A DNA stretch of 64,000 nt from NCBI RefSeq assembly GCF_040760075.1, contig NZ_CP142884.1:1240001-1304000 (forward strand). Direction: 5' to 3'. Below the pieces are notes generated by a model. That model was not told the origin of the DNA. It ran no database searches and saw nothing but the letters and a program-made list of their open reading frames with translations. This DNA is from Sphingobacterium sp. R2. GTDB taxonomy: Bacteria > Bacteroidota > Bacteroidia > Sphingobacteriales > Sphingobacteriaceae. How positions within the stretch are numbered: the stretch's first letter is position 1; every line of letters starts with the position of its first letter. Positions 44,736 to 53,590 of this stretch are shown here, in pieces. Position numbers and translations under genes: made by a program.

Positions 44736-45452
44736 TTACAATAATTCGAACGAAGCGCTGATCTCACTTGTTACTTTCATTGGTCTGATATTTAAGTCAA
44801 GCCCGCCACCGTCAGCACTATCTGCTGATTGTTCCATTGCACCTTTATACATCGCATTGCGCATCATCGGCTGAACGCCAAAGATAATCTGCTGCGGTGT
44901 TTCAGACAATACAATAGCCTTTCCGATTTTTTGCCCTGCTGCTTCTGCTAAAATCTGCGCATTGACTTTGGCATCCAATACTGCTTTAGTTTTTAAGCTT
45001 TTTTCCAGTTCTTTTTTCTTCGAGTAATCATACTCACTGATATAAGTACTTTGGATACCCGCTTTGTCGACGCCATCTAGTAATTGATCCAAATTATTTA
45101 AGTTAGTTACCTTAATACGATATTGTCTAGAAAGCAGTATATCGGTGTCTTTTTTCTTTTTGTCCGGTACATTGTAGCTCCAGATGTTTTGGATGGTAAA
45201 ATCTTCTTTTTTGACACCAGCTTTTGTTGCCGAATCAAACAGATCTTTTTCTAGTTTGTCTATTGCAACTTTTTTCTTGGTGTTACCGTTTTCATAAAAC
45301 TCTTTTAGCGTCACATCGATATAGATGATGTCGGGAGTTACTTCTTCTTCTGCACGTCCCACAGTGGATACAAACTCTTTATTAACCATTTGTTGCGCAT
45401 TTAATTGAGTCATAAAACCTAAAAAGGCAAGTCCTAATACTATTTTTTTCAT
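44736..45452 (-). CDS. Secreted SIMPL-domain (DUF541) protein
   Basis: 238 residues with a signal peptide (MKKIVLGLAFLGFMTQLNAQ). The SIMPL/DUF541 fold follows: EFVSTVGRAEEEVTPDIIYIDVTLKEF, YRIKVTNLNNLDQLLDGVDKAGIQSTYISEYDYSKKKELEKSLKTKAVLDAKVNAQILAEAAGQKIGKAI and the end EISASFELL. In other bacteria such proteins are periplasmic and of uncertain role (BP26/OMP28 of Brucella). Located just upstream of the DUF4112 gene. Confidence 0.85.
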   Translation of the reverse strand: MKKIVLGLAFLGFMTQLNAQQMVNKEFVSTVGRAEEEVTPDIIYIDVTLKEFYENGNTKKKVAIDKLEKDLFDSATKAGVKKEDFTIQNIWSYNVPDKKKKDTDILLSRQYRIKVTNLNNLDQLLDGVDKAGIQSTYISEYDYSKKKELEKSLKTKAVLDAKVNAQILAEAAGQKIGKAIVLSETPQQIIFGVQPMMRNAMYKGAMEQSADSADGGGLDLNIRPMKVTSEISASFELL

Positions 45453-45614
45453 ATTTTTTGTCTTAAAGTTTTTCTAATTATACGATTGCTATTATCGCAT
45501 TGCTACAAGATTGGAGCCAAAGTTGATGAAAAAGTTTAACGGGTAAAAAAAATAAAAAGGTTAAAATTTTTGATTTTATTTCTATACCTTTAGGGAAATT
45601 AATAACATAGTGCC

Positions 45615-45806
45615 ATGCAAGAAGGTAAAGTAAAATTCTTTAATGAGACCAAAGGTTTCGGTTTCATCATCCCTAACTCAGGCGAGAGCGAAATTTTTGT
45701 TCACGTTTCTGGATTAGTAGACAAAGTTCGTGAGAATGATAGTGTATCTTACGAAGTTGAACAAGGCCGTAAAGGTCTTAATGCGGTAAATGTAAGAGTT
45801 ATCTAA
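45615..45806 (+). CDS. Cold-shock domain protein
   Basis: 63 residues, a single cold-shock domain. RNP1 is KGFGFI and RNP2 is IFVHVS; the start MQEGKVKFFNETKGFGFI and end VNVRVI are as expected. Binds single-stranded nucleic acid. It follows a 162-base AT-rich leader containing TACCTTTA, near the -7 consensus. A hairpin terminator follows. Confidence 0.95.
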   Translation: MQEGKVKFFNETKGFGFIIPNSGESEIFVHVSGLVDKVRENDSVSYEVEQGRKGLNAVNVRVI

Positions 45807-45831
45807 TTAGATTGAAGATATATTTATTGTG

Positions 45832-45863
45832 AAAAAGCCTATGCGAAAAGCATAGGCTTTTTT
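45832..45863 (+). terminator. Terminator of the cold-shock gene
   Basis: Perfect 13-bp stem AAAAAGCCTATGC / GCATAGGCTTTTT with loop GAAAA, then T. Confidence 0.85.
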
Positions 45864-46006
45864 ATGCAGTTGTATTTCATTAGCGAGGATTGATATTATC
45901 CTTAGCATTGGCAATTCCAAGGAGTAGGTGCGGGAGCAGTTGTTATGGTCGGTTAAACATTTTGGACTGATAATTGTAACGAAGTGTTTAAAATATGGAG
46001 ATTAAG

Positions 46007-46201
46007 ATGAAACGCACTTTATTATTAATTTTTTCTGTCGTAATAGCGATTTCCATGTCGGCATGTTATTCTACTCATCATGGCCACAGCCATGGGCGAG
46101 GTCCGAAAAAAATGCCGCCAGGTCAGGCTAAAAAATACTACGGAGAGCAGTCTGCTCGTGATTTTGCTCCTGGGCAGCAAAAGAAAAAGCATAGACATTA
46201 A
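46007..46201 (+). CDS. Small His-rich lipoprotein
   Basis: 64 residues from the ATG at 46007, which is preceded by GGAG six bases before; an in-frame ATG at 45995 would add four residues. Signal MKRTLLLIFSVVIAISMSAC with Cys20 as the likely lipidation site. The mature part is YSTHHGHSHGRGPKK, then two similar units: MPPGQAKKYYGEQSAR and FAPGQQKKKHRH. The His cluster could bind metal. Similar short proteins in Bacteroidota are often called quinol oxidase subunit 4, which the sequence does not support. Function unknown. Confidence 0.65.
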   Translation: MKRTLLLIFSVVIAISMSACYSTHHGHSHGRGPKKMPPGQAKKYYGEQSARDFAPGQQKKKHRH

Positions 46202-46213
46202 CAACACAGCATA

Positions 46214-46249
46214 AAAAAAGCTTTCACAGGAATGTGAAAGCTTTTTTTA
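46214..46249. terminator. Bidirectional terminator
   Basis: Perfect 16-bp stem, arms 46214-46229 and 46234-46249, loop GGAA, with A7 and T7 flanks. It ends both the small lipoprotein gene and the convergent DUF805 gene. Confidence 0.85.
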
Positions 46250-46263
46250 TAAGGTTTTAGAAT

Positions 46264-46791
46264 CTAAGCGAAGGGATCCTTGTCAGGTGCTGGCGGTGTT
46301 GGATTTGAAGGCTGCGAACTTCCAATTTGTGAACTTCCAAACGGATCCTGCGTACGAGAAGAACCAAATGGATCTTGGCTTTGATTAAAAGGATGATTTG
46401 TAGCATTTTCAGCAGCCTTAGGATCTGGTCCATATTGATTCGGGCCTTTATCACCCTCTAGAATTTCTAAGTAAAGTAAATATAGACTTCCAACAAATGG
46501 AATTAAGGAAACCAGGATAAACCAGCCTGATTTATTGGTGTCATGAAGTCTTCTTACGGTAACTGCTATCGCAGGAATCAATAACGCTAAATACGCTAGC
46601 CCCATAATACCATAAAACAAACCCGCTAAGGTATCGCTTACAACCGACAAAATACCGCCAACGATGCCGAGTGCAAAAAATAAAACAAACACAGCGAGAA
46701 CGAACATCCAATATTCTTTTCGACGGGCTCTACCCTCAAAATTGGCATAGTTGTCTCGAACAACTTTTAAAAAGGCTTCTTTAAGTTCCAT
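46264..46791 (-). CDS. DUF805 membrane protein with DPFGSS tail
   Basis: 175 residues. Residues 1-115 are DUF805: NFEGRARRKEYWMFVLAVFVLFFALG and IPAIAVTVRRLHDTNKSGWF, with three to four membrane segments. The remaining 60 residues are a Pro/Ser/Asn-rich tail with repeated DPFGSS (QDPFGSSRTQDPFGSSQIGSSQ), ending DPFA. Function unknown; DUF805 genes are common next to nothing specific. Confidence 0.85.
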   Translation of the reverse strand: MELKEAFLKVVRDNYANFEGRARRKEYWMFVLAVFVLFFALGIVGGILSVVSDTLAGLFYGIMGLAYLALLIPAIAVTVRRLHDTNKSGWFILVSLIPFVGSLYLLYLEILEGDKGPNQYGPDPKAAENATNHPFNQSQDPFGSSRTQDPFGSSQIGSSQPSNPTPPAPDKDPFA

Positions 46792-47041
46792 ATTATTAAT
46801 ACTTTTTTTGGTGAAAATTATGTTAGTAAACTATATGTTATTTCAGTTTTGTTACAATAAATGTACCAAGAATTTATCCAAGAAATCAATTATTATAGAC
46901 AAGGCGATAGCTAACTGGAATGTATTGGCTAGAGATCCAGTTTGTATTTTTGGTTTGAGATCTTTAATTACTCCAAGAAAATTTTCATTTCTAAGGGATA
47001 AGGACTCGTTGGGTTATAAGGAGGGCTTGGATCGAAAACTC

Positions 47042-47764
47042 TTACCGAAAAATCTCTTCGAGAATGTAGAGCGATTTTATTTCTTTAAAATTTGTACGGT
47101 GCAAGCGATAGAAATCAAGTACTTTTTCCAACAAAAATTGTCTATCTGAGCTGGTCATTTTAATTCGCTCGCAATTTGAATATTCGGAATCAATTAAGGT
47201 TCTAAAAATTGACGTATGTGGTTCCTGTAAAACAAACGGGTGTTCGGGGAGACTATTTGAAAAGGTTGCTTCGTAAAGATTGAAATAGGGGAGTACTTGT
47301 TTCGATTTGGCCGGATAAAACCCTAGGAAGCGTGTGAGTTTTATTAAAAAGACGAGATGAAAATTGGCGAGGTTTGAATGACTTTGATCCAGCCAAAGTA
47401 TGGATTGATGAATAAATTCGAAAAGGTAGCTGTCATGTTCTTGTTCCTTCAGTATTTTATAAAGTATTTCATTCAGAAAAAGAGCCAGCGAACTTTTGAC
47501 GATATCATAAGGTATTTCTTGCAGTGCGGGTACTTGACGTGCTTCAGAGATCCGTTGGAGTGAACCATTATCTTTATGTGTGGCGACTATTTCCAATAAA
47601 TGTAAAGGTTGGAGAATATTGGCCTTGATTTTTGCTTTAGGCTTCCTTGCTCCGGCAATAAGATAAGATTGCATGCCAAAATGTTCGGTATATAGCTGGG
47701 CAACGAGACTACTTTCCGAATAGTTTGTTGTTTTTAAGACTACAGCTCTAGTTTTGTTCAGCAT
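47042..47764 (-). CDS. recO: DNA repair protein RecO
   Basis: RecO with RecF and RecR loads RecA at gaps. The start MLNKTRAVVLKTTNYSESSLVAQLYTEHFG at 47764 is the family N-terminal OB domain; 17 upstream codons in frame belong to the previous gene's region. 240 residues. KSSLALFLNEILYKILKEQEHDSYLF is the middle region; the zinc-binding Cys seen in some RecO are absent. Its start overlaps the end of the upstream membrane protein by 17 bases. Confidence 0.85.
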   Translation of the reverse strand: MLNKTRAVVLKTTNYSESSLVAQLYTEHFGMQSYLIAGARKPKAKIKANILQPLHLLEIVATHKDNGSLQRISEARQVPALQEIPYDIVKSSLALFLNEILYKILKEQEHDSYLFEFIHQSILWLDQSHSNLANFHLVFLIKLTRFLGFYPAKSKQVLPYFNLYEATFSNSLPEHPFVLQEPHTSIFRTLIDSEYSNCERIKMTSSDRQFLLEKVLDFYRLHRTNFKEIKSLYILEEIFR

Positions 47765-47999
47765 TCCCTTCTTTATCTTTTTTATGTCCTTCCTCACGCA
47801 TCTCCATGAGGGCATCTCGGTCTACCTTACGAATCATGCGATAGATTAAAGTCAGGAATCCGACACTAAATACAATTACTCCAATCAGCATAGCGAGCTT
47901 ATACCAGTTAGAGCGTTGTTCCATGAGATAATATCCCCCTATCACCAGTACGACACCGATAATTATTTCCCTTATACCCTTGCGAAGATATTTGTTCAT
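47748..47999 (-). CDS. Small membrane protein upstream of recO
   Basis: 83 residues from the ATG at 47999 (MNKYLRKGIREIIIG). Two hydrophobic segments: REIIIGVVLVIGGYYLM and KLAMLIGVIVFSVGFLTLIY; then a charged tail (REEGHKKDKEGNAEQN). Not recognised. It overlaps the recO start by 17 bases, so the two are probably translationally coupled. Confidence 0.6.
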   Translation of the reverse strand: MNKYLRKGIREIIIGVVLVIGGYYLMEQRSNWYKLAMLIGVIVFSVGFLTLIYRMIRKVDRDALMEMREEGHKKDKEGNAEQN

Positions 48000-48036
48000 A
48001 AATGTGAATTGTTGAAAACTATTTTTCTTTACAGAG

Positions 48037-48044
48037 CAAATATA
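48037..48044 (-). promoter_or_regulatory. TATATTTG -7 element for the recO unit
   Basis: On the minus strand TATATTTG fits TAnnTTTG and ends 37 bases before the ATG of the small membrane protein. Confidence 0.4.
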
Positions 48045-48216
48045 ATACAATAAAATCCTTTATTTTTGCCGATACCCTTCCTATGTAGAACTATTTTTAA
48101 AAATAATTCCAATTATCTTGTTGCTTATCTAAAAAAAAATATAGATATTTGCAAACTCTTTGCAGAGAGTGCAAAGGATTAACATATTGTAATAAAGACA
48201 ACAAAAAAATAATATC

Positions 48217-48450
48217 ATGTCAAGAATTTGTGATTTAACAGGCAAAGCGGCGTTAACAGGGAATAACGTTTCTCACTCAAACGTTAAAACTAAACGTAAA
48301 TTCTATCCAAATTTACAAACTAAGCGTTTTTACATTCCAGAAGAAGATCGTTGGATTACGTTGAAAGTATCTACTTCTGCTATCAAGACTATCAACAAGA
48401 ACGGGATTACAGCAGCGATCAATAAATTTATCGTTAAAGGCTCAATCTAA
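48217..48450 (+). CDS. rpmB: 50S ribosomal protein L28
   Basis: 77 residues: MSRICDLTGKAALTGNNVSHSNVKTKRKFYPNLQTKRFYIPEE is the L28 signature. First gene of the rpmB-rpmG-DUF4295 cluster, as is usual in Bacteroidota. It probably has its own promoter in the 167-base gap upstream, which contains AACTCTTTGC. Confidence 0.96.
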   Translation: MSRICDLTGKAALTGNNVSHSNVKTKRKFYPNLQTKRFYIPEEDRWITLKVSTSAIKTINKNGITAAINKFIVKGSI

Positions 48451-48525
48451 TTGATTGTCGCGCCTGTTACATTAAGATTATTCATGAAATTTCAATCCTA
48501 ATAGGATTCAAAATAAAGTAAAACA

Positions 48526-48708
48526 ATGGCTAAAAAAGGAAATAGAGTACAAGTTATCTTAGAATGTACTGAACACAAAGAAAGTGGTCTTCCGGGAATG
48601 TCTCGTTACATCACTACTAAAAACAAAAAGAACACAACTGAGCGTTTAGAGTTGAAAAAATTCAACCCAGTATTGAGAAAAGTTACTGTTCATAAAGAAA
48701 TTAAGTAA
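48526..48708 (+). CDS. rpmG: 50S ribosomal protein L33
   Basis: 60 residues, [21 protein letters not shown]...[23 protein letters not shown]. The Cys pairs that bind zinc in some L33 are absent (one Cys only), so it is a zinc-free (C-minus) type. 75 bases after rpmB. Confidence 0.95.
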   Translation: MAKKGNRVQVILECTEHKESGLPGMSRYITTKNKKNTTERLELKKFNPVLRKVTVHKEIK

Positions 48709-48759
48709 GTCACATATCTTGGCACTTGAAAGAGATGCTAAGTAAAATATTAATATACC

Positions 48760-48921
48760 ATGGCAAAGAAAGCAGTTGCATCGTTACAAAAAGGTGGCGG
48801 TAAAGAATTTACAAAGGTTATTATTACTACTAAATCTGCAAAAACTGGCGCGTATACTTTCAAAGAAGGTATGGTTCACAACGATAAAGTGAAAGACGTA
48901 GTTGCAGCAGCTCAAAAATAA
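48760..48921 (+). CDS. DUF4295 small protein of the ribosomal cluster
   Basis: 53 residues, MAKKAVASLQKGGGKEFTKVIIT through KDVVAAAQK, very basic and without a membrane segment. This fits DUF4295, a short family placed directly after rpmG in Bacteroidota. The position suggests a ribosome-associated role, which is inference. 51 bases after rpmG and followed by a terminator. Confidence 0.85.
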   Translation: MAKKAVASLQKGGGKEFTKVIITTKSAKTGAYTFKEGMVHNDKVKDVVAAAQK

Positions 48922-48975
48922 CGAGTAGTATTTTCCTTTTTTAAAGTTTTTCTTTAAAAAGAATTCGATAAAAAT

Positions 48976-49010
48976 AGCCGTTTTGGTATCCTACCGAAAG
49001 GGCTTTTTTT
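48976..49010 (+). terminator. Terminator after the L28/L33/DUF4295 cluster
   Basis: Stem AGCC.TTTTGGTA / TACCGAAA.GGCT with one G-G mismatch and a G-U pair, 3-base loop, then seven T. Confidence 0.7.
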
Positions 49011-49026
49011 GTTTAGGACATTTGTT

Positions 49027-49034
49027 TATATTTG
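49027..49034 (+). promoter_or_regulatory. TATATTTG -7 element of ftsY
   Basis: TATATTTG fits TAnnTTTG and ends 25 bases before the ftsY ATG. TTTG at 49008-49011 could be a -33 element but the spacing is short, and it overlaps the terminator T-run. Confidence 0.4.
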
Positions 49035-49059
49035 AACATCAATTTTCACTACACATTCC

Positions 49060-50022
49060 ATGGGATTATTTGATTTTTTTAAGAAAAAACCACAAACACA
49101 AGAAGAAGAACAGGCCCTAGATAAGGGTTTGGAAAAAACAAAAGAAGGCTTTTTATCCAAGATTACAAAAGCTGTAGTTGGTAAGTCCACTGTAGATGAC
49201 GATGTATTGGATAATCTGGAGGAAGTTTTGGTTACTTCTGATGTGGGGGTTACGACGACTTTAAAAATCATTGATCGCATACAGGCCCGTGTTGCCCGAG
49301 ATAAATACGTTTCTACTTCAGAGCTAAATAATCTGTTGAAAGAGGAAATTCAAACGTTACTGGCAGAGAACAATAGCGCTGATTTCGAACATTTCAATTA
49401 TGGTGAGCATAAACCCTATGTCATTATGGTCGTGGGTGTTAATGGGGTTGGTAAAACAACAACTATTGGCAAACTGGCTCATCAGCTGAAGCAAGCTGGC
49501 AGCAAAGTGGTTTTGGGTGCTGCGGATACCTTTCGTGCTGCGGCCGTTGATCAACTTAAATTATGGGGCGAGCGTGTTGGCGTTCGTGTTGTCGCTCAGG
49601 CCATGGGGTCAGATCCTGCTTCAGTGGCTTATGATACCGTAAAATCCGCTGTCGCAAATGGTGAAGATGTCTGTATCATAGATACGGCAGGACGGTTGCA
49701 TAATAAGGTTGGCTTAATGAATGAGCTAACTAAGATCAAGAACGTTATGCAAAAGGTTGTTCCGGGAGCACCACATGAAATCTTGTTGGTTTTGGATGCC
49801 TCAACAGGGCAAAATGCCATTGAGCAGTGTACACAATTTACGCAAGCAACAGATGTGAACGCCTTAGCTTTGACGAAGCTCGATGGAACAGCTAAGGGGG
49901 GCGTAGTTATCGGTATATCCGATCAATTTAAGATCCCCGTGAAATATATTGGTGTAGGAGAGAAAATTGGTGATCTTCAGTTGTTTAACAAAAAGGAATT
50001 TGTAGACTCCCTTTTTAAATAG
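49060..50022 (+). CDS. ftsY: Signal recognition particle receptor FtsY
   Basis: FtsY receives SRP-ribosome complexes at the membrane. The NG domain is complete: helical N part (DVLDNLEEVLVTSDVGVTTTL), P-loop GVNGVGKTTTIGKLAHQL near residue 126, DTAGRLHNK, and TKLDGTAKGG. The acidic N-terminal A domain is very short (about 40 residues: MGLFDFFKKKPQTQEEEQALD), as usual in Bacteroidota. 320 residues. rimO follows 18 bases after the stop. Confidence 0.96.
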   Translation: MGLFDFFKKKPQTQEEEQALDKGLEKTKEGFLSKITKAVVGKSTVDDDVLDNLEEVLVTSDVGVTTTLKIIDRIQARVARDKYVSTSELNNLLKEEIQTLLAENNSADFEHFNYGEHKPYVIMVVGVNGVGKTTTIGKLAHQLKQAGSKVVLGAADTFRAAAVDQLKLWGERVGVRVVAQAMGSDPASVAYDTVKSAVANGEDVCIIDTAGRLHNKVGLMNELTKIKNVMQKVVPGAPHEILLVLDASTGQNAIEQCTQFTQATDVNALALTKLDGTAKGGVVIGISDQFKIPVKYIGVGEKIGDLQLFNKKEFVDSLFK

Positions 50023-50040
50023 AGTCTGCCTTCAAATCAT

Positions 50041-51378
50041 ATGAAGACAAAATACGCGAAACCAGCCCCGTTGGTTAATAAACCACGTGTCAATGTGGTC
50101 ACCTTGGGCTGTTCGAAAAATATTCACGATAGTGAAGTTCTGATGGGTCAATTGAAAGGCAATCAGATGGAAGTTGTTCATGAAGCATCAAATATACAGG
50201 CGAATGATATTGTCGTGATCAATACCTGCGGTTTTATTGATAATGCCAAGCAGGAATCTATTGATGCCATCTTGCAATATTCGGATTTAAAAGAACAGGG
50301 GAAAATCAATAAAGTAATCGTTACCGGCTGCCTTTCAGAACGGTATAAACCAGAGTTGCAGTCTGAAATCCCCAATGTTGATGCTTTTTTCGGTACGAAC
50401 GATTTGCCGGATCTATTGTCTTCCATTGGTGCTGATTATCGGCACGAATTGCTTGGTGAGCGACTATTGACAACACCTTCTCATTTTTCTTATTTTAAAA
50501 TTGCTGAGGGGTGTAACCGCCCATGTTCTTTTTGTGCAATTCCTTTGATGCGTGGTAAGCACGTTTCCAAATCCATAGACGATCTGGTGAAAGAAGCTAA
50601 ATTCCTTGCATCGAATGGTACCAAAGAGTTAATTTTAATAGCGCAGGATCTAACTTATTATGGCCTCGACATCTATGGAAAGCGCAATCTTTCTGATCTC
50701 ATGCGTCATTTATCGGATGTCGATGGTATCGAATGGATCAGACTGCAGTATGCCTATCCTTCGGGGTTCCCAATGGATATTTTGGACGCCATGAATGAAC
50801 GTTCAAATATCTGTAATTACTTGGATATGCCATTGCAACATATATCTGATCCGATGTTGAAGTCTATGCGCAGAGGTACAACAAAACAGAAACAGATTGA
50901 TCTTGTCAATGCCATACGTGACAAAGTTCCGGATATCGCCTTGCGTACAACATTAATTTGTGGTTATCCAGGTGAAACTGAACAGGACTTTCAGGAGATG
51001 TTAGATTGGGTTGAAGAGACTCGTTTTGACAGGTTAGGTTGTTTTACTTATTCTCACGAAGAAAAAACACACGCACATACTTTGGAAGATGATGTACCTC
51101 AGGAAGTAAAAGAGGAGCGTGTCGAAGCGATCATGGAAGTTCAGCAAGGGATTTCCTATGATATCAATCAGTCTAAGGTTGGTCATACCTATAAAGTGCT
51201 GGTTGATCGTATCGACGGCGATTACTTTATTGGCCGCACAGAATACGACTCTCCAGAGGTTGACAATGAGGTCTTGATTCCTGCTGCAGATTCTTATGCA
51301 CGTATTGGTGATTTTGTTCAGGTAAAAATCGACCGTGCCGAAGATTTCGATCTATATGGTGAAATTGTAAGGAAATAA
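50041..51378 (+). CDS. rimO: Ribosomal protein S12 methylthiotransferase RimO
   Basis: RimO adds a methylthio group to Asp89 of ribosomal protein S12, a radical SAM reaction. N-terminal methylthiotransferase domain: VVTLGCSKNIHDSEVLMGQL, VINTCGFIDNAKQESIDAI and VTGCLSERY carry three Cys of the auxiliary cluster. Radical SAM motif EGCNRPCSFCAIPLMRGKHVS near 155. C-terminal TRAM domain ends DLYGEIVRK. 445 residues. A strong terminator follows. Confidence 0.96.
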   Translation: MKTKYAKPAPLVNKPRVNVVTLGCSKNIHDSEVLMGQLKGNQMEVVHEASNIQANDIVVINTCGFIDNAKQESIDAILQYSDLKEQGKINKVIVTGCLSERYKPELQSEIPNVDAFFGTNDLPDLLSSIGADYRHELLGERLLTTPSHFSYFKIAEGCNRPCSFCAIPLMRGKHVSKSIDDLVKEAKFLASNGTKELILIAQDLTYYGLDIYGKRNLSDLMRHLSDVDGIEWIRLQYAYPSGFPMDILDAMNERSNICNYLDMPLQHISDPMLKSMRRGTTKQKQIDLVNAIRDKVPDIALRTTLICGYPGETEQDFQEMLDWVEETRFDRLGCFTYSHEEKTHAHTLEDDVPQEVKEERVEAIMEVQQGISYDINQSKVGHTYKVLVDRIDGDYFIGRTEYDSPEVDNEVLIPAADSYARIGDFVQVKIDRAEDFDLYGEIVRK

Positions 51379-51402
51379 GTTTAAAAGCTTATAGATGAAA
51401 AT

Positions 51403-51448
51403 AGAAACAAATGGGCCTCCTTTATTCAAAGGAGGCCCGTTTGTTTCT
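51403..51448 (+). terminator. Terminator after rimO
   Basis: Near-perfect 21-bp stem (one T-G pair), arms 51403-51423 and 51428-51448, loop ATTC. The T-run is part of the stem end (GTTTGTTTCT), so the T-tract is imperfect. Confidence 0.7.
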
Positions 51449-51740
51449 AGACAATTGTCAGTAAAATGATATAATTTAAAAGCTACAGAAGCTTTTTGTG
51501 AAAATTCACTATTTTGTCGACGCAAACTCGATACATTTGTAAGCGTACAATCCCCATTTTAAACAATCTATAGCCGTTTAAAATCAGATTCAAGAAAGCC
51601 CGTCGTTTCACGGGTGACTCAGCCTTCTGATTAAAATTGAAAATAGGTTCTATTTAACGAAAAGATGCACTGCCATGTCAGCTTCCTTTGGGGATTTCCG
51701 TTATCAATTAAGAACAGAGAATAATTAATAAAATTTGCAG
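51449..51740. other. Intergenic region rimO-bshC
   Basis: About 290 bases between the rimO terminator and bshC. No gene, RNA or clear -7 element was seen. Confidence 0.5.
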
Positions 51741-53330
51741 ATGAAGGCAACTTATATTGAATATAGTGAAACAAATAGCTTCTCCAAGACTTTATTAGCC
51801 TATTTGGCACATGATGAGGCCTTAGAACCTTTTGTTGGGAATTGGCCTACCTGGGCCGGTTTTGAAAAGCAATTGAACGAAAAGAAGAAATTTGAATACC
51901 GGGAGATTCTTGTTGAGCGTCTTAAAAAGCAATATGGTGAACTATTAAAGGGTTCTCCTGCTGTAGCGGCCAATATAGCGCTGTTGCTCGATCAGAATTC
52001 TTATACCATCACTACCGGGCATCAGCTCAATATTTTTACCGGGCCTTTGTATTTTATTTTTAAAATCATGACGGCAATTCGTTTGTCTGAAGATTTGAAG
52101 AGCAGACATTCCGATAAAAATTTTATTCCAGTTTATTGGATGGCGACCGAAGACCACGATTTTGAAGAAATCAACCATACGAAAGTCTTCGGTAAGAAAA
52201 TTAGTTGGGATACAGCCGCTGTTTCTGCTACCGGAAGAATGGATACAACGACGATTGTTGACGCCGTGAAGCAGTATACAAATATTTTAGGGCTTTCAGA
52301 AAACTCCACTCGGCTTACACGCATTGTGGAAGAAGCCTATTTGAACCATGATCGTTTAGCCGATGCAACGCGGTATATGGTCAATGAATTGTTTAAGTCA
52401 TACGGCCTTTTGATTATTGACGCGGATGATCGGGCATTGAAGGAACTGTTTAAGCCGATTATTAAAGAAGATATCTTCTCTGAAAATAGCTTTAAGGCAA
52501 TAACTTCTCGATCGGAGGAGTTGGAGTCAAAGGGTTTTTCTACTCAAGTACACGCACGTGAAATTAATTTCTTTTATTTAACGGATGAATTTAGGGAACG
52601 TCTCGTGCTCACTGCTGATGGCCGATACGAAGTATTGCATCAGAATATTTATTTTACAAAGGCGGAGTTGGAGCAAGAAATCGAGCATTATCCCGAGCGG
52701 TTCAGTCCCAACGTGGTTATGCGTCCGATGTATCAAGAAATTATACTTCCTAATCTTGCGTACATTGGCGGTGGAGCCGAAATGGTCTATTGGATGCAAT
52801 TAAAGTCGAATTTTGACCACTATCAGGTCGATTTTCCAATTTTGATACCACGCAATTCAGCGATGATAACAGACGATAAAATAGCGGCTAAGTTATTTCG
52901 CGTTGATCTTACTTTCAAAAGTATCTTTCGTTCAGCAGAAGTGCTGAAGAAGGAATATGTACGGCGCCATACTAAAGAACGTCTGAATCTCAACGACGAA
53001 TGGATGGAGCTGAATGCCATTTTTGGTAAGATAAAGTTGCGAACCCATAAAATTGATCCAAGTTTAGGGCCGAGTACGGAGGCAGTAAAAGCACGATTAA
53101 AAAAAGCGATCAATAATTTAGAAAAAAAGCTGTTGAAAGCCGAGAAGCGAAATCACCAACATGCTTTAACCGATATTGATCAAGTTAAGGAAAAACTCTT
53201 CCCGGGGGGAGGGCTGCAGGAAAGATCTGAGAATTTCGCTTTACTTTACATTAAACATGGCGATAACCTCTTTAAGGATCTTTACAAGTACTTTAATCCA
53301 TTGGATTTTAAATTCACAATTTTATATTAG
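51741..53330 (+). CDS. bshC: Bacillithiol biosynthesis cysteine-adding enzyme BshC
   Basis: BshC adds cysteine to glucosamine-malate in the last step of bacillithiol synthesis. The 529-residue protein starts at the ATG at 51741 (MKATYIEYSETNSFSKTLLAYL). Family blocks: TTGHQLNIFTGPLYFIFKIMTAIRL, FIPVYWMATEDHDFEEINHT and PRNSAMITDD; a coiled-coil-like stretch (AVKARLKKAINNLEKKLLKAEKRNHQ) follows near residue 450. bshA and bshB are not in the window. A UUCG-loop terminator follows. Confidence 0.93.
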   Translation: MKATYIEYSETNSFSKTLLAYLAHDEALEPFVGNWPTWAGFEKQLNEKKKFEYREILVERLKKQYGELLKGSPAVAANIALLLDQNSYTITTGHQLNIFTGPLYFIFKIMTAIRLSEDLKSRHSDKNFIPVYWMATEDHDFEEINHTKVFGKKISWDTAAVSATGRMDTTTIVDAVKQYTNILGLSENSTRLTRIVEEAYLNHDRLADATRYMVNELFKSYGLLIIDADDRALKELFKPIIKEDIFSENSFKAITSRSEELESKGFSTQVHAREINFFYLTDEFRERLVLTADGRYEVLHQNIYFTKAELEQEIEHYPERFSPNVVMRPMYQEIILPNLAYIGGGAEMVYWMQLKSNFDHYQVDFPILIPRNSAMITDDKIAAKLFRVDLTFKSIFRSAEVLKKEYVRRHTKERLNLNDEWMELNAIFGKIKLRTHKIDPSLGPSTEAVKARLKKAINNLEKKLLKAEKRNHQHALTDIDQVKEKLFPGGGLQERSENFALLYIKHGDNLFKDLYKYFNPLDFKFTILY

Positions 53331-53331
53331 G

Positions 53332-53356
53332 AAGTCAGCTTCGGCTGACTTTTTTC
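53332..53356 (+). terminator. Terminator after bshC
   Basis: Perfect stem AAGTCAGC / GCTGACTT closed by a TTCG tetraloop and ending in a seven-T run. Confidence 0.85.
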
Positions 53357-53590
53357 TATCGTATTTGATGAGATTGCCAAGAAAGAACTTTCATTTCAAT
53401 TTCTGTTGGTATTAGCGTAAGGATGAAAATTTTATTGCATGTTCTGATAGCGGGTTATTTTTCGGGAAACTAATTACATTTCAGGTATACAAGCTTTAAA
53501 ATGTTTTGTTTATAATTTCATAATACTTCGTTTAGTTTCTGTTAATAGTTTCAATTTAGTTTTGCTTTCATTATAAAAATCAACAGCTAA

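Noticed and set aside
46751..47149. A 132-codon plus-strand open frame across the DUF805-recO gap
   Set aside because: It overlaps the starts and ends of two well supported minus-strand genes, has no recognisable domain and reads like an AT-rich shadow frame.
48148..48180. AACTCTTTGC before rpmB as a -7 element
   Set aside because: It does not match TAnnTTTG at the TA positions.
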